Shown piece after piece: positions 25,912 to 36,960 of a stretch of DNA of 64,000 nt (positions within the stretch are counted from its first letter, which is position 1; every line of letters begins with the position of its first letter). The DNA is taken from positions 61,715,719-61,779,718 of the forward strand of contig OY720348.1 of the NCBI GenBank assembly GCA_963082975.1, given 5' to 3'. The notes under the pieces are model-generated. The model had not been told where the DNA came from and ran no database searches. It worked only from the letters and a program-made list of their open reading frames with translations. A program made the position numbers and the translations under genes. Source of the stretch: Labia minor (taxonomy: Eukaryota; Arthropoda; Insecta; Dermaptera; Spongiphoridae).

Positions 25912-27529
25912 TGGGAAAAAAAATTTTTTTTGTACATATTGTAAAAAAGGAAGTAAATGAATATGAAATTTCTGGGTTGTCCGAAGACAAAGAACTATGA
26001 TATAGGTTACCAGAAGAATCAAGGAAAGTTCAAAATCATCCCATATTACTTTCAAACTCTATAAATGAAGAACTTAAAAAAATTTATTTTGATGAAGGTG
26101 AAAATATTCCTTTTAATAAAATTCCATTAGAAGAAATTTCTAATGAAATCAACTTCAATCAAGAAGAAAAGAAAAATTTGGAAATGGAAATCGAAAAATT
26201 ACAACTACAGCTAAGTGCAACTCATTTTAATTTTTATGATATTGAAAAAAAATTAAATTTAGAAAAATTTAATAAAAATCAAGATCCAATAATTTGTATT
26301 CAAAAATTTGAAAATGAATGTTTTAGAAATAATATAGTGAATGAGACTAATATTATTGAAACGCTTCGATTTTATATACTAGGCATATCAAAAGACTAGT
26401 ATGATACAAATTTAACAATATTTGGATTAAATAAATGGAATCTTTGGAAAAAATTTTTTTTTTAAATACATTTAGAGACATAAGTTGGATTAAAATAAAA
26501 AAAGCCTTTGATTTTAAATATTTAGGAGGGTCATCGTCGATTATGCAATTACAAAAGAAAAACTATGTATTGAAATAGAAAACGATGGAACAATACAATC
26601 TAGGATTCATATGATAGTGATGGGACTCCCTGAAAAATTTCAAAATAGACTAGATTATGAAAAAATAAAAACAATTGAAACATTGTTTTCTGAATTAAAG
26701 AAAATTGAATATTTATCAAATGAATTTAATAAAATTAAGACGAATTATAATAAAAATTTTAATAGAAACGAAAATATAGATAAAAATAAGACAAGTGATA
26801 CAAGAAAAAAAATTTCGTGCTCAATTTGCGAATCTTTTGGTTGGTTAAACAGTTATCACTCTAAAAATATATGTAGAAATAAAAATTTAAAGATAAAACA
26901 AGAAAGTAATTTAAATGAAAAAGAAGATTTTAAAATAAATGAAAGCTATGATTCTTTAAACTAAAAAGCCCGGAAGAATTTAATCCACTTATAAAAATAA
27001 ATGTATTAATAGACAATAAGTATAATATAAAAGCTATTTATGATAGTGAGTCGAATGTAAACCTACTAAATAAAAAGCTTTTAAATATTTTAAAGTTAAA
27101 ATTAGAAAAAAACAAAACTATATTTAAAACACTTAGTGGTAAAAAAATTAGTTTGAAAATCGGAGAGATTACGGAAAATCTAAACACTTATGTAATTAAA
27201 AATAACAAATTTTCTTATGATTTATTGTTGGGTCTCGATGCAATAAAGAAATTCAGACTCATACAAAATGAAAATTTAAAAATTTTTCAGAAAATAGATG
27301 ATGAGAATATTATAAAAATAAAAGAAATAATGTTAACGAATTTAAAATAAATATGAATGAATTGGATTATATAGAAGATAAAAATAAAATGATAGAATTA
27401 AAAACGATAATAAAAAATTTCAAAAATATATTTGCTAAAAATAAATTTGATGTTGGGAAAGTAAAATGTAAAGAAGGTGAGATTAAATTAATAAAAGAGG
27501 AATATATTAATTCACGGCCTTATAAATGC
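25912..27529 (+). pseudogene. Ty3/gypsy-type gag-protease fragment, degenerate
   Basis: Broken frames, Lys/Asn-rich. A gag-like stretch (about 26178-26964) ends with a poor Cys/His knuckle (CSICESFGWLNSYHSKNIC). A retropepsin-like region at about 27030-27350 shows YDSESNVNLLNKK in place of the D-T/S-G active site, then LLLGLDAIKKF. The polyprotein linker (27353-27529) is cut by the hAT at 27538, and reverse transcriptase resumes at 33891. In-frame stops at about 25999 and 26398, plus frameshifts, show that it is inactive. Confidence 0.65.
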
Positions 27530-27537
27530 AATATAAT
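27530..27537. repeat. 8-bp target site duplication, left
   Basis: AATATAAT, identical to 33883-33890. It defines the hAT insertion. Confidence 0.9.
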
Positions 27538-27975
27538 TAGAGAGCGCAAAAAAAGGCATTTGCCTTTTTCGAAATTTGAGCCTTTTCAAAATTTTTTTAC
27601 AGATCTCCACGGATCTATAAAAATCAAACACACTGGTAGATTTTAAAAAACGCCTTTTTCGCCTTTTTTGGCTTTTTTTTGGCATTCCGCGCCTTTTTTA
27701 AAAAAAATCGCCTTTTTTGGAGCCTTTTTTGCCATTTTTTGCAATTTTTTTACATTTTTTTGCCTTTTTTGCATTTTTTTTTAAAAAAAAAAAAGCAAAA
27801 TGTGCAGCATCGTACACGTGGCGGAAGTGAAACTTCTTACAATCTAGAGAATAAGATAAATTTTAGTTGAGAGTGTGAGTGAGAGAGAAATAGAGAAAAA
27901 TAAAGGGATCATTTCGAAAGACATATAACAGTATAAAATTTTCGTAACAAATATTCGCTTTATTATTATTATTAT

Positions 27976-28545
27976 CTACTCTATCATCATATCTACATTG
28001 CCTGTACTATTGTCGGTTGGTGCTTCAATTGGTAATACTGATATTAATGGCTTGTGATAACTAAAATAAGATATATATGTTCGTGATTCGACATTTTCTA
28101 TATAACGTGTAAAAACAGCATCTATTGTAGTTCCAGATTTTGTTGTTGATTCCTTGGGATCGTTATTTATAAGCAGACCAAATGTTTCTTGAAGAAAGTT
28201 GATCAACGGCAACGAATCATCAGATCCAAAATTTACATTAAAATCTCCCCCGAGAATTAGAGGGATTTTATCTTCGCCTCGTTCAAGTGCATTAGCACCT
28301 GTGTGGCTATAAACCAGTAGTGAACGGTGTATGAAATAAATAATATCGTCTAAATTTTGGTCGTTATTTTTTTTCGGCATAGTGAAATCTGTGGAGTAGA
28401 GAAAAGCAGTTTTAAATGCAATAATAATTTTAAATCGATTTAGTAGTGTTAAAGTAATGTTGAGATTCGGATAAATAACGTGAATGGTCATCGACGCACA
28501 TAACTGTATGTGTTGGCGTGTGAATCGCCGACCATGTTCACACAC
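27976..28545 (-). CDS. Helentron-associated endonuclease (EEP fold), partial
   Basis: 189 codons, uninterrupted, unlike its frameshifted homologue at 21204-21775. The recognisable part begins near residue 60 (MPKKNNDQNLDDIIYFIHRS) and shows ILGGDFNVNFGSDDS, whose GDFN is the central EEP-nuclease motif. TTIDAVFTRYIEN follows, then SYHKPLISVLP near the C-terminus, where the family has its catalytic His. The N-terminal half of an EEP nuclease is missing, and the first 55 or so residues may be read-through rather than protein. In autonomous Helentrons such a domain accompanies Rep-helicase, which is absent here. Probably a fossil domain, still open because the copy is young. Confidence 0.65.
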   Translation of the reverse strand: MCEHGRRFTRQHIQLCASMTIHVIYPNLNITLTLLNRFKIIIAFKTAFLYSTDFTMPKKNNDQNLDDIIYFIHRSLLVYSHTGANALERGEDKIPLILGGDFNVNFGSDDSLPLINFLQETFGLLINNDPKESTTKSGTTIDAVFTRYIENVESRTYISYFSYHKPLISVLPIEAPTDNSTGNVDMMIE

Positions 28546-28644
28546 ACAATTACATGCGTCGGTATGCGTGCACGCTGTATATTTGACTTGAGAATTTTAA
28601 TTATTTCACGATATATATATATATATATATAAATATCAATTTTT

Positions 28645-29258
28645 ACTATCTCGCCAGAGATAGTATTGCGATCACGAAAATTTTCGATGTTGAGATTTTG
28701 ATGTTTTTATACGTTTTGAAGGTTCCTGAATCATTTTCACTAAGGTTGAGAAAAATGTCTGTATGTGTGTGTGTGTGTGTGTGTATGTATGTAGGCAAGA
28801 TTACGCAAAAACGGTTTGAGCTAGAATGATGAAATTTGGTACATGGACATTATTCAAAATTCATAGTTTTCTATCAACTTTTGAGAAATGTAGGTCAACC
28901 GGAAGAGGGTCATTACCTACAACGTTTTGATTTTTTTTCCTCTAAAGTGACCGTAAAAATAAAGATATATGTTTGATAATTTTTCACATGATTAATAATT
29001 GTATAAAACTGCTATATATAGAATTTCAGCTTGATTGATTCGCTAAAATTACCAGAATTAATTTTTTAACACTGCAAATCTCACGCGCCAACACGTAACG
29101 TGGTGCCATCAACAAAAAGCCAAACATGCGCTGATTTAATATTTATTATTTATTATTTATAATTTATAATTAATTAAATTTAATTTAAATATAATATATT
29201 ATGTTATTTAATCCAATTCAAATTGCGAGATAGTCGAGTGGAGACACTCCAGCTAATT
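28645..29258 (+). mobile_element. HINE/DINE-1-like element nested in a Helentron
   Basis: Same family as 13167-13771, with scattered SNPs and a slightly longer TG tract. It sits inside the Helentron-like element 27795-29584, beside a (TA)n tract. It ends with the same GAGTG-GAGA-CACTC hairpin and CAGCTAATT, after which the flanks differ. Confidence 0.6.
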
Positions 29259-29861
29259 ATATATGACTTAACTAGCGCGCATGCGCGCCATGGACTTTGG
29301 ACCTAGCGAGAGGGTATTAGAACGAAAGACAGCACAAAAGCAACACGCAGATAGCCTCTTTCTCAAAGACGAAAGACCGGACAAAAGAAAGACCCAGATA
29401 GCCTCTCTCTCAAGAACGAAACACCGCACAAAAGAGAGACGGAGATAGAGGCTATCTCATTCTCACTCGTTATATCTATATCTTTTTTCTCTTGCGTTTC
29501 GTGACGCGTTACGAAATTTCAATTTTTCAATTCACTCTCCATTCTCAACCAAATGTCAGGACGCCGCTAAAGAAGTTTCACTTCAAAAAAAAATTTTCAG
29601 TCATTTGCAATTTTTTTACAAATTCATAAACGATCAAACTCTTGCAATTTGACATGTTAAGTAAATATAATTTTGAATTGAAGCGGCCCACCCATCGCAC
29701 AATGAACGAGCTTGAAGACAAAGGAATGGTCTATCTCTTTTTCCGAACCTCGCCTTTGTATTCGCTTTCCTTGAAGCCACCGACACACATCCTCTTTCGT
29801 GTTCGCTTCTTGTCCCGTCAATTCTTGTGTAAATAAAAAACTCTTTCGACACAAACTTGAA

Positions 29862-32800
29862 ATGTTTAAGCCTAAGTCTAAGTGCCTTTCATTTCTCAAG
29901 TTACAAGAATATTCTAAATTATCTAAATTTTTAATTATTAAAAATGACAATATTCTTTATTGTGAATCGTGCGAAACCACGGTAAGAACATTCTTATTTC
30001 TATTATCTGGCTTCATATGAAACTTTTAAATAACTTTTTTTATATTTTTTCTCAAGATATCATCAAACAGAAAGACTCATGTTGATCAACATTTAGTTTC
30101 GTCTCGTCATAAAAGCAACGAAAAATTAAAAAAGGTTCCAAAACAATCTACATTGAACTTTGATTCCAAAAGGGAGGATTTCATAATAGACCTCTGTAAA
30201 CTTTTTACTGGCCTCAATATCCAAATGAAGAAAATAAACCATCCAACTTTCAAAACTTTTATTGGAAAATATTTAAATATGAACCTTCCATCTGAGACTT
30301 CAATTCGATGCACTTATCTTCCAAAAATGTATTCAGAAGTAAGTAAAAAATTAAATTTTATCTTTTTAAAATATATTAACATAAATGAGTATAAAAAATA
30401 TTGGTCTTCCATGTCCCCCTGTCCTCCCTCGCTTCGTCTTTGGCTGCAATTAAATAATATATATGTATAGGGTGACCCAGCCAGTAGTTGAACAAATAAA
30501 GCCAGTTTACCACGGATCCTGTTGTAAGTTCTATACTATTAGCCTTAAAACTAAGCTAATGGATTTTTAACAAAGCTTTATTATTGTAGTTATTAAAAAA
30601 AATATTAAACAGTGCTTAACTGAAAAATAAAAAGCAAAAAAAAATTCACAACATTTTTTATGATTTTATCCCAGTGGTTGAACAGACATGTCCAGTTTTT
30701 GAACGCTCGATATTCCAGTAATTGAACACCCGTTATTTCATAGTTTTTTTTTATTGTAAGTTTAGGTACACATCCAAAACGACTTATATCTAGGCCTATA
30801 GCTTGAGCACTCATAACACAATATAAGGCTGATTCACATTCCAAACATTGCTCAATGTTTAAATTATAATAATAATAATAACAATAATACATATATTTAT
30901 TTATTTATTTATTTCAAACAAACACCAATCGGCAATATACACATAAGATACAAAATTAAAAATATTTTTAAAATTTTTTAAACTTTTGATACGAAATTGC
31001 TTTGGGAGTCGAGTCCCGTTACTGCATACAGATTCCTGGTTTTACTTTACTTTACTTTAGGCGAGTTCGTTTGTCTTGAAAGTGTTGCTTGGATTTCACT
31101 AACATTCAATGCTGAAGGTGAGGCATCAAAATTATGATTAATTTCGGGCTCTTTTTCAATACACTCAGACAAAAGGCCATTTGTCTGAGTTTCATTAAGA
31201 CATTTGCTCCGAAGCCTTTTCCAAAACTGAAACAGTTCACGGGCCTCAATATTACCCTCCCACTCTTCCCCTGCACTTTTCTAAATTCTTCAGGCCTACC
31301 CTTGGGGAAGAGGGATTCAAGGTATAAGAGGGATTGAACATTAACAGTCTGGTGATCTTCAATGACGGGCAACGTTCACCACTGTTCAATTACTGGAATT
31401 TGTGCATTTTAACAGTGCCATTAGTTGAACAGTCAGTTTAGAGCTCTAAAAAATAAAAAATATCTATACCTTAATATCATGCTTCAAAATGTAGTCCTTT
31501 AGCTTTAATTTAAGACCAATTCGGTAAAAATATCTCTAAAAATGACTAGGATGCACGTGGATTACTTTTACTTACCGTAATTTCAGTAGACTAGTCGTGA
31601 ATGCAAAAACAAGCATTTCATTTGAGAAAAAAAATAATATCTCTGAGTACTTAAGTCACGTGCAGCAGACGATAGGTGTTTCAGTTGTGACAACATAAGA
31701 ACTTAAAAATAAAATAAAATTTCATGTTCCAAGCATGTTTCCTCTTTAGATTTTGGCGGATTTTTGGTAATTTGTTCAACTACTGGAAGGGGTTCAACTA
31801 CTGGCTGGGTCACCCTATAATATATTTTAATAAATATAATATATGCTTAATATAGTTTGTTTTATTTGCTTTTATAAAAAATTTTCTTTGTTTAATTTTG
31901 TTCTTTAGATTAAAAAGAAGATAAGCAAAAATTTGGAATCAGGCCCAATTTATGCTATAGTGGATGAAACGACCGATAGAGAAGGACGATATATTTGCAA
32001 CGTTTTAGTCGGTCAATTACTAATTGACAGAGCTTCTCCGCCTTATTTAATTTCAGTTAACCATTTGGAAAAAACCAACAGCGAAACTATTTCACGTTGT
32101 CTGGATGAATGCCTATGTATTTCTTTTGTAAATTTATAATTCTAGATTAATGCTAAAAAATTAAAAAGTGCTATTTATTATTGTAGTTGAATTGTTTGGA
32201 AATAACTCATCTCGGGATCGTTTGCTTCTCCTTATCACTGATGCTGCCTCTTATATGAAAGCAGCAGCAAAAATATTGCAAGTCTTTTATATTAAGCTGA
32301 CCCACGTAACATGTATTGTTCATGGTCTACATCGGGTCTGTGAAACAATACGCATACAGTTTCCAATCGTAAACAAATGGATAGCAACAATAAAAAAAGT
32401 AACTTGAATGTTTTTAAAATGTAAAATTAAAAGTAAATATTTGTTGTGAAATTTTCAGGTATTTTTAAAAAGCCCAGCTCGCGTAAGCAAATACAAGGAA
32501 CTTTATCCAGATCTTCCTCTACCACCTGAACCAGTTGAAACAAGATTTGGAACGTGGATTGAGGCTGCAAGTTTTCACGCTTTACATTTCGAAAAATTAA
32601 AGCATGTACGATAAATATCTACCTATCAATTATCAAAACAATAAAAAAATATGCCTTCTGCTTGGAAAATATATTTTTAATTTATATTAAGGGACTATAG
32701 TTTAGAGGAATTTGTTCTCTTCATCAGTCTAAAAGACAAAGTCCTCAAAACTACAGTATAATCTCTTTATATAATAAAATTTTATTTTACAAGTATAAGG

Positions 32801-33483
32801 CAATCTTTTATTTTTCTTTAATTTATAAAAGTGCTGATACTCTGAGCACAAAATAACTTAAGTCTTGACTATCTAAAATTGAACATTAATTTTTTTTTTA
32901 ATTCTTTTTATTGTTAATTTCATTTTTTAATTTGCAGGTAATTCAAATGATTAATGTAGGAGATGATGCTCTTTCTGTACAAAAAGCTCGCAAGTTGATA
33001 CTAAATTCTCAGCTACCCCTTGATTTGATTTGTATTTCTTCTAACTTCGAGTTCATCGTCACTAAGTTAAAAGAACTTGAAGATACCAAATTGAGCTTAC
33101 ACGATTCACTTTACATCTTAGATGGTGTGAAAAATAAAATTGAGAAAACTGTCGGACCCCGCGCCGTTATAGTTCAAACAAAGATTTCCAAAGTGTTGGA
33201 GAACAATATGGGTTTAGATTTTATGAGACAATCATGCGATATACTAAATGGTTTAAATATTGAGCCAAACAACTTAGTCACAAATAAACTGAAAAATAGT
33301 GAAATTATGGCTCTGAAATATGCACCTCTCACATCTTGTGATGTTGAGAGGTCATTTTCTATTTATAAAAATATTCTGACCGATCGCCGAACAAATTTCA
33401 CAATTAAAAATATTCAAATGTATTTGGTGTGCAATTTCTTTATAAATAGGGATGATGTAACATCTGAGAGAGAACAGTTATAA
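29862..33483 (+). CDS. hAT transposase, BED finger, six exons
   Basis: Exons 29862-29981, 30057-30338, 31909-32116, 32187-32398, 32459-32605 and 32938-33483 join without a stop into 504 codons. Introns have GT...AG ends; the third donor (GTATTT) is weak. BED-type finger: C34/C37 (CESC) with H52/H58. The catalytic triad is visible: D153 in AIVDETTD, D222 in LLLITDAASYM, E460 in CDVERSFS. CIVHGLH matches the hAT CxxH motif and ETRFGTW the conserved Arg/Trp motif. The C-terminus (MALKYAPLTSCDVERSFS onward) is the hAT dimerisation domain. AATAAA is at 33522. Length is normal for the family. The start is the first ATG in frame before the finger; a longer N-terminus from 29799 is possible. The Helentron upstream may have displaced its promoter. 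Confidence 0.85.
30468..31817. mobile_element. TA-inserting element in hAT intron 2
   Basis: Perfect 26-bp terminal inverted repeats begin TAGGGTGACCCAGCCAGTAG, with TA on both sides (30466-30467 and 31818-31819). The TA target suggests the Tc1/mariner class. Many copies of a TTGAAC motif in both orientations lie inside (near 30484, 30674, 30699, 30723, 31384, 31432, 31774). No transposase domain is recognised in its short ORFs, so it is non-autonomous. It lies wholly within an intron and leaves the transposase reading frame intact. Confidence 0.75.
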
Positions 33484-33882
33484 TAATTATATTTTGTTTA
33501 TATTTTATTTCATAAAATAATAATAAATAAAAATATATTTTTAAATAAAATGCCTTTTTATTTTTTGGTGTTTTTCATCCTCTTTTTTCCAACTTTTTTA
33601 AAATTTCTTTCCTTATTATAATATATTTATTTTAAAAATTATTTAATATTTGTTAATATAAGTAAAATTTGTTAATGTTTAAATACTATTTTGCTAACAT
33701 AAACTAATAAAAGAGACTATTTATCAATAAGAGTACAATATTTTTTGGAAAATTTTTGAAAAAAATAGCCTTTTTACAGCCTTTTTTTGAAAAAAATGCC
33801 TTTTTGAAGACTTTTTCAACTAAAAAACTTGCCTTTTTAGGCGCCTTTTTTCAAAAAAAACAGCCTTTTTTTGCGCTCCCTA

Positions 33883-33890
33883 AATATAAT
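33883..33890. repeat. 8-bp target site duplication, right
   Basis: AATATAAT, identical to 27530-27537. Confidence 0.9.
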
Positions 33891-34507
33891 AGACGAGAGA
33901 GAAATACAAAGTCAGATAAAAAAATTATTAGAGGCAAATTTAATTGAAGAATCAGATGGAGGTTTTTCATCACCAGTTACACTTGCGTTCAAAAAAGAGG
34001 ATGGTCGAAGGACAAGACTTTGTATTGATTTCAGAAGATTAAATAAATTGATAATACCAGAATGTTTTCCATTTCCAACTATAAATGATGTTATTGAAAA
34101 GATACCTAATTGCAAATATTTTCCGATAATTGATATAAATTCGGATTTTTGGAACATTCCTTTAAAAGAAAATGATCGAGAGAAAACCGCATTTATTTTA
34201 AAATTTGGGAAATTTAGGTTTAAATTATTACCATATGGTCTTAAAAATGGTCCAGCAATTTTTCAAAGGACATTATCTAATATTTTAAGAAGGAATGGTT
34301 TAGACGAATTCTCTATAAATTATATCGATGATATCTTAATATTTTCTAAAACATGGGAAGAACAATTGAAACATAAAAAAAACTTTTGAAATACTAGATG
34401 AAGTGGGTTTCAAACTAAAATATGAAAAATGTAAATTTGCTTCTAATTCAGTGAAATATCTTGGACATTACATACAAGAAAATAAAATATCACCAGCAAT
34501 TGAAAAT
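33883..34507 (+). pseudogene. Ty3/gypsy reverse transcriptase fragment, truncated
   Basis: Continues the 25912-27529 element after the hAT. RT motifs in order: LCIDFRRLNKL; FPIIDINSDFWNIPL (first catalytic Asp, SGYHQ position degraded); LLPYGLKNGPAIFQR; NYIDDILIFSK (YIDD catalytic pair). A frameshift in an A-run near 34378 moves the frame to FEILDEVGFKLKYEKCKF and YLGHYI. Homology ends at about 34507. RNase H, integrase and the 3' part are missing. Confidence 0.9.
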
Positions 34508-34712
34508 TAATTTGTAAAATAATAACAAACAGAATTTATTATATCTAAGAAGAATAATTAATTTTCAAGTTTATTTTCTTTAAATTATTTTACAAGTTTA
34601 TAAACAAAATACATATAAATAGATCAACAATAAATGGGTCAATTAGATGTCCATAACACAAATAAATAGGTATAGGTAAATATAAATATATTTTACATAT
34701 ATATATATAAAT
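34508..34712. other. Unassigned AT-rich joint
   Basis: About 200 bp between the truncated reverse transcriptase and repeat C. It has a weak internal inverted repeat (AATTTGTAAAATAA and TTATTTTACAAGTTT). Nothing else is recognised. Confidence 0.5.
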
Positions 34713-35214
34713 CTATAAATCAATCAAATACATTATAGTATAAATATTAATAATTTAAAAATAAATAAATATTTTATTTTTTCTTAAAATAAAAATACTT
34801 TTAAAAAACTATTAATTTTTAATCAATCCATTTAAATTTTAGTCAATATTAAAAATTGTTACATTTTAATTATTATTGAGACCATAAAAACTAAGTATTC
34901 ATTCTATACCAAATGTTCATATATTTTATATAGATAGATATAATAACGTATATATTGAAAATAATCTTCTTTTTTGTTTTTAGATACTTTCTAAGATGCC
35001 ATTGAATACGATTTTACTGCTTCAAACATAACTTTAAATATATTAGAAAGAGAATAGACAATGGAAACAAAAATATTTACACTGCTGTATATTCAATTGA
35101 TTTTTTTATTATTTTTCAAAATTTTTTTGGTATTAGTATTAATTTAATATTTATTAATAAATTTCATTGATTTTTTTATTAATAATCATAATTGAATGTA
35201 TATTTTAATTTTTA

Positions 35215-35252
<38 letters not shown>

Positions 35253-35690
35253 TATATAGAAAGAAACTCTTGTTTTAATACCCATCACGTCATCTCTTGA
35301 CATAATTGTAAATAAAAACTTATAGTTTATCAACAGAAGATTTATAATTTTGTCAATAGATGTCGCAATGTGTATTAAATCAAGTTTATATTTCTATATT
35401 ATTTATTTATACATTTATATATTTAAAATTTCAATATTATTACAATTAAGTAGTTTAATACTATAAAAATCAATATATTTAATATTTTGACAGATGTCAT
35501 GAGTTATTCAATTTGAACATTATTTTAAAATCTTCCATATACATATTTATTAATTTTAAGTATTTAATATATATATATAAGTTTTTTCAAATATGATTGA
35601 TATATCAAAAAGTTTACCAAATATATTTAGAGTAATGTTAAATTCTATAAATCAATCAAATACATTATATTATAAATATTAATAATTTAA
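34713..35690. repeat. Direct repeat copy C
   Basis: Full-length copy downstream of the gypsy fragment, with more substitutions relative to A than A has to the right arm. Its downstream flank (ATATTTCATTTTTGAGG) is the same as in the right arm, so A and C bracket exactly what the right arm lacks. Confidence 0.7.
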
Positions 35691-35867
35691 AAATAAATTA
35701 ATATTTCATTTTTGAGGTAATTTTATAAGTGAGTAATTTTTTATCTAAACATCTAAATAAATGTTTTCATAATAAAATCTTATCTATTTTCAAAAATGAT
35801 GTAAAACTCTAAAAGTATATCGAGAAATATTTACACAAAAAATTTAAAGAAGAGTTGATTCAAACCA

Positions 35868-36215
35868 TACAGAAGATAGGCCTTTTCAATGTAATTATTG
35901 TAATGAGAAATTAAATTAGAAAGCAACTTTAGATAATCATTCATTAATTCACATACAGGAGAAAACCCTTTTGAATGTAATTATTGTAAAAAGACATTTA
36001 ATCTGAAATCAAAATTAAAAACACATATATTAATTCATTCAGGAGAAAATCTTTTGAGTGTATTTATTCTGAAAGAAATTTAATAATAAATCAAATTTAA
36101 AAAGACATTTATTATTTCTCAAGAGATAAAAACCTTTTAAATGTAATTATTGTAAAAAGAAATTTAATGTGAAATCAAATTTAAATACCCATTTATTAAT
36201 AAATAATGTTTGAAA
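35868..36215 (+). pseudogene. Degenerate four-finger C2H2 zinc-finger array (left arm)
   Basis: Finger 1 CNYCNEKLN*KATLDNH..H (internal stop), finger 2 [18 protein letters not shown] complete with the SGEN linker (normal TGEKP), finger 3 CIYS (second Cys lost) with a frameshift before LKRH, finger 4 CNYCKKKFNVKSNLNTH with the last His lost. Spacing is the canonical C-x2-C-x12-H-x3-H. Small frameshifts lie between fingers 1 and 2 and in finger 3. It is a dead fragment of a Kruppel-type gene, mirrored at 41030-41377, next to the palindrome centre. Confidence 0.8.
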
Positions 36216-36465
36216 AATAGGCTTAATAATGAAAACAAGATTTTCTTTAAATATAGCTTATATACTTTATAGCACAAATTGTTGTTTAAATCAATAAAAA
36301 TCTTATTTATTTAACTTAGTATTTATATTTACTATTTTATTTGGTATATTAATAAATATATTATTACTAATTATCTATTACCTTTAAAATTCCTATGATT
36401 TTATTATACACAGTGGCGTACCTAGGGGGGGGTGTGCGGTCCGCCCATTATAAATAACATTTCTT

Positions 36466-36795
36466 TTGAAAAGTTTATATGATTACTTTGAAGTGATATA
36501 CCAATATTTTTTTAAATCATCGATTTTTCTTTTGAAAAGCAGGGTCGACGGAAAAAATATAAATATAAATTTTGAGAGCATTATACATGATTTTTCTAGT
36601 ATGAAAGCTAAAAGAGTAAATCTTATATATAAAATTCTCGTGTCACAAAACTTTGAAAAAATACTCCTCCGAAACGGCTGGACCGATTCTTATGAAATTT
36701 TTTATGCATATTCAGTAGGTCACAAGGCATGTCAGACTTCTTTTATTAAACCGCTAATTGCTAAGGTGTGTCCAGGGGTTGTGCTAATTAACTAA
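36466..36795 (+). other. 109-codon ORF in transposon debris
   Basis: Open from MKSLYDYFEVIYQYFF, with no domain recognised. The DNA CGGCTGGACCGATTCTTATG inside it is the kind of conserved non-coding sequence common in non-autonomous Helitron-type elements, so the frame is probably not a gene. Confidence 0.35.
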
Positions 36796-36892
36796 AAATA
36801 GTTTAGTTACAATGCTAGATCATAGAGGCGCTGCTGGCGATAATTTAACATGTATATAAATTCTAATATGGGGCATGCAAACAAGAATGCTG

Positions 36893-36960
36893 AGTAGTCA
36901 AGTCAGCTAAGGCGTCATCTTATGACGTTGAACCCTCAGTTCGAAACTCGCAAAGGCACA
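36893..36960 (+). tRNA. tRNA-like sequence (Lys-CTT-like) or SINE head, degenerate
   Basis: An A-box-like TAGTCAAGTCAGCTAAGG, an anticodon-arm-like GCGTC-ATCTTAT-GACGT (7-base loop with T33 and CTT at 36919-36921), and a B-box-like AGTTCGAAACTC are in correct order and spacing. A T-run, as at a Pol III terminator, follows from 36961. The T stem is poorly paired and the acceptor stem is not convincing, so this is more likely a tRNA-derived SINE or pseudo-tRNA than a working tRNA. Confidence 0.35.

Larger units (their letters stand above)
27795..29584 (-). mobile_element. Helentron-like element 3, inside the hAT
   Basis: Reverse orientation: it starts GCAAAATGTGCAGCATCG, then GGAAGTGAAACTTCTTAC, and ends GGACGCCGCTAAAGAAGT then TTCACTTC. 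A-runs flank both sides (target in a T/A run). It carries the endonuclease ORF (27976-28545, minus) and a nested HINE (28645-29258), and lacks most of the interior seen in element 1. It splits the 5' region of the hAT, leaving the transposase exons downstream. Confidence 0.65.
27538..33882 (+). mobile_element. Complete hAT transposon with nested insertions
   Basis: Terminal inverted repeats are TAGAGAGCGCAAAAAAAGGC at the left and the inverse of TAGGGAGCGCAAAAAAAGGC at the right. Perfect 8-bp target duplications AATATAAT lie at 27530-27537 and 33883-33890. The target is the gypsy polyprotein (NII codons on both sides). Subterminal GCCTTTTT repeats fill about 27545-27780 and 33765-33875 in opposite orientation, as expected for hAT transposase-binding regions. 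It contains a six-exon transposase gene, a Helentron (27795-29584) upstream of it, and a TA-inserting element (30468-31817) in its second intron. Without the insertions it would be about 3.2 kb, normal for hAT. Confidence 0.93.
1..36258. repeat. Left arm of giant inverted repeat
   Basis: This stretch recurs in reverse complement at 40987-64000. Matching positions sum to 62821 throughout about 8.5-18.6 kb (for example 12059/50762, 13046/49775, 18432/44389). The sum then steps to 65350 after a 2.53 kb left-only insertion, to 66989 after a further 1.64 kb, and to 77245 after a further 10.26 kb. The last paired bases are 36258 and 40987. The arm continues beyond base 1. Microsatellites, poly-A tracts and intergenic AT-rich sequence are mirrored as faithfully as the gene-like parts. 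The duplication is therefore recent, kept alike by gene conversion, or (to be excluded) partly an assembly effect. Confidence 0.95.

Noticed and set aside
31106-31372. 88-codon ORF inside the TA-inserting element
   Set aside because: No transposase motif, opposite strand also open, shorter than any Tc1/mariner transposase domain.
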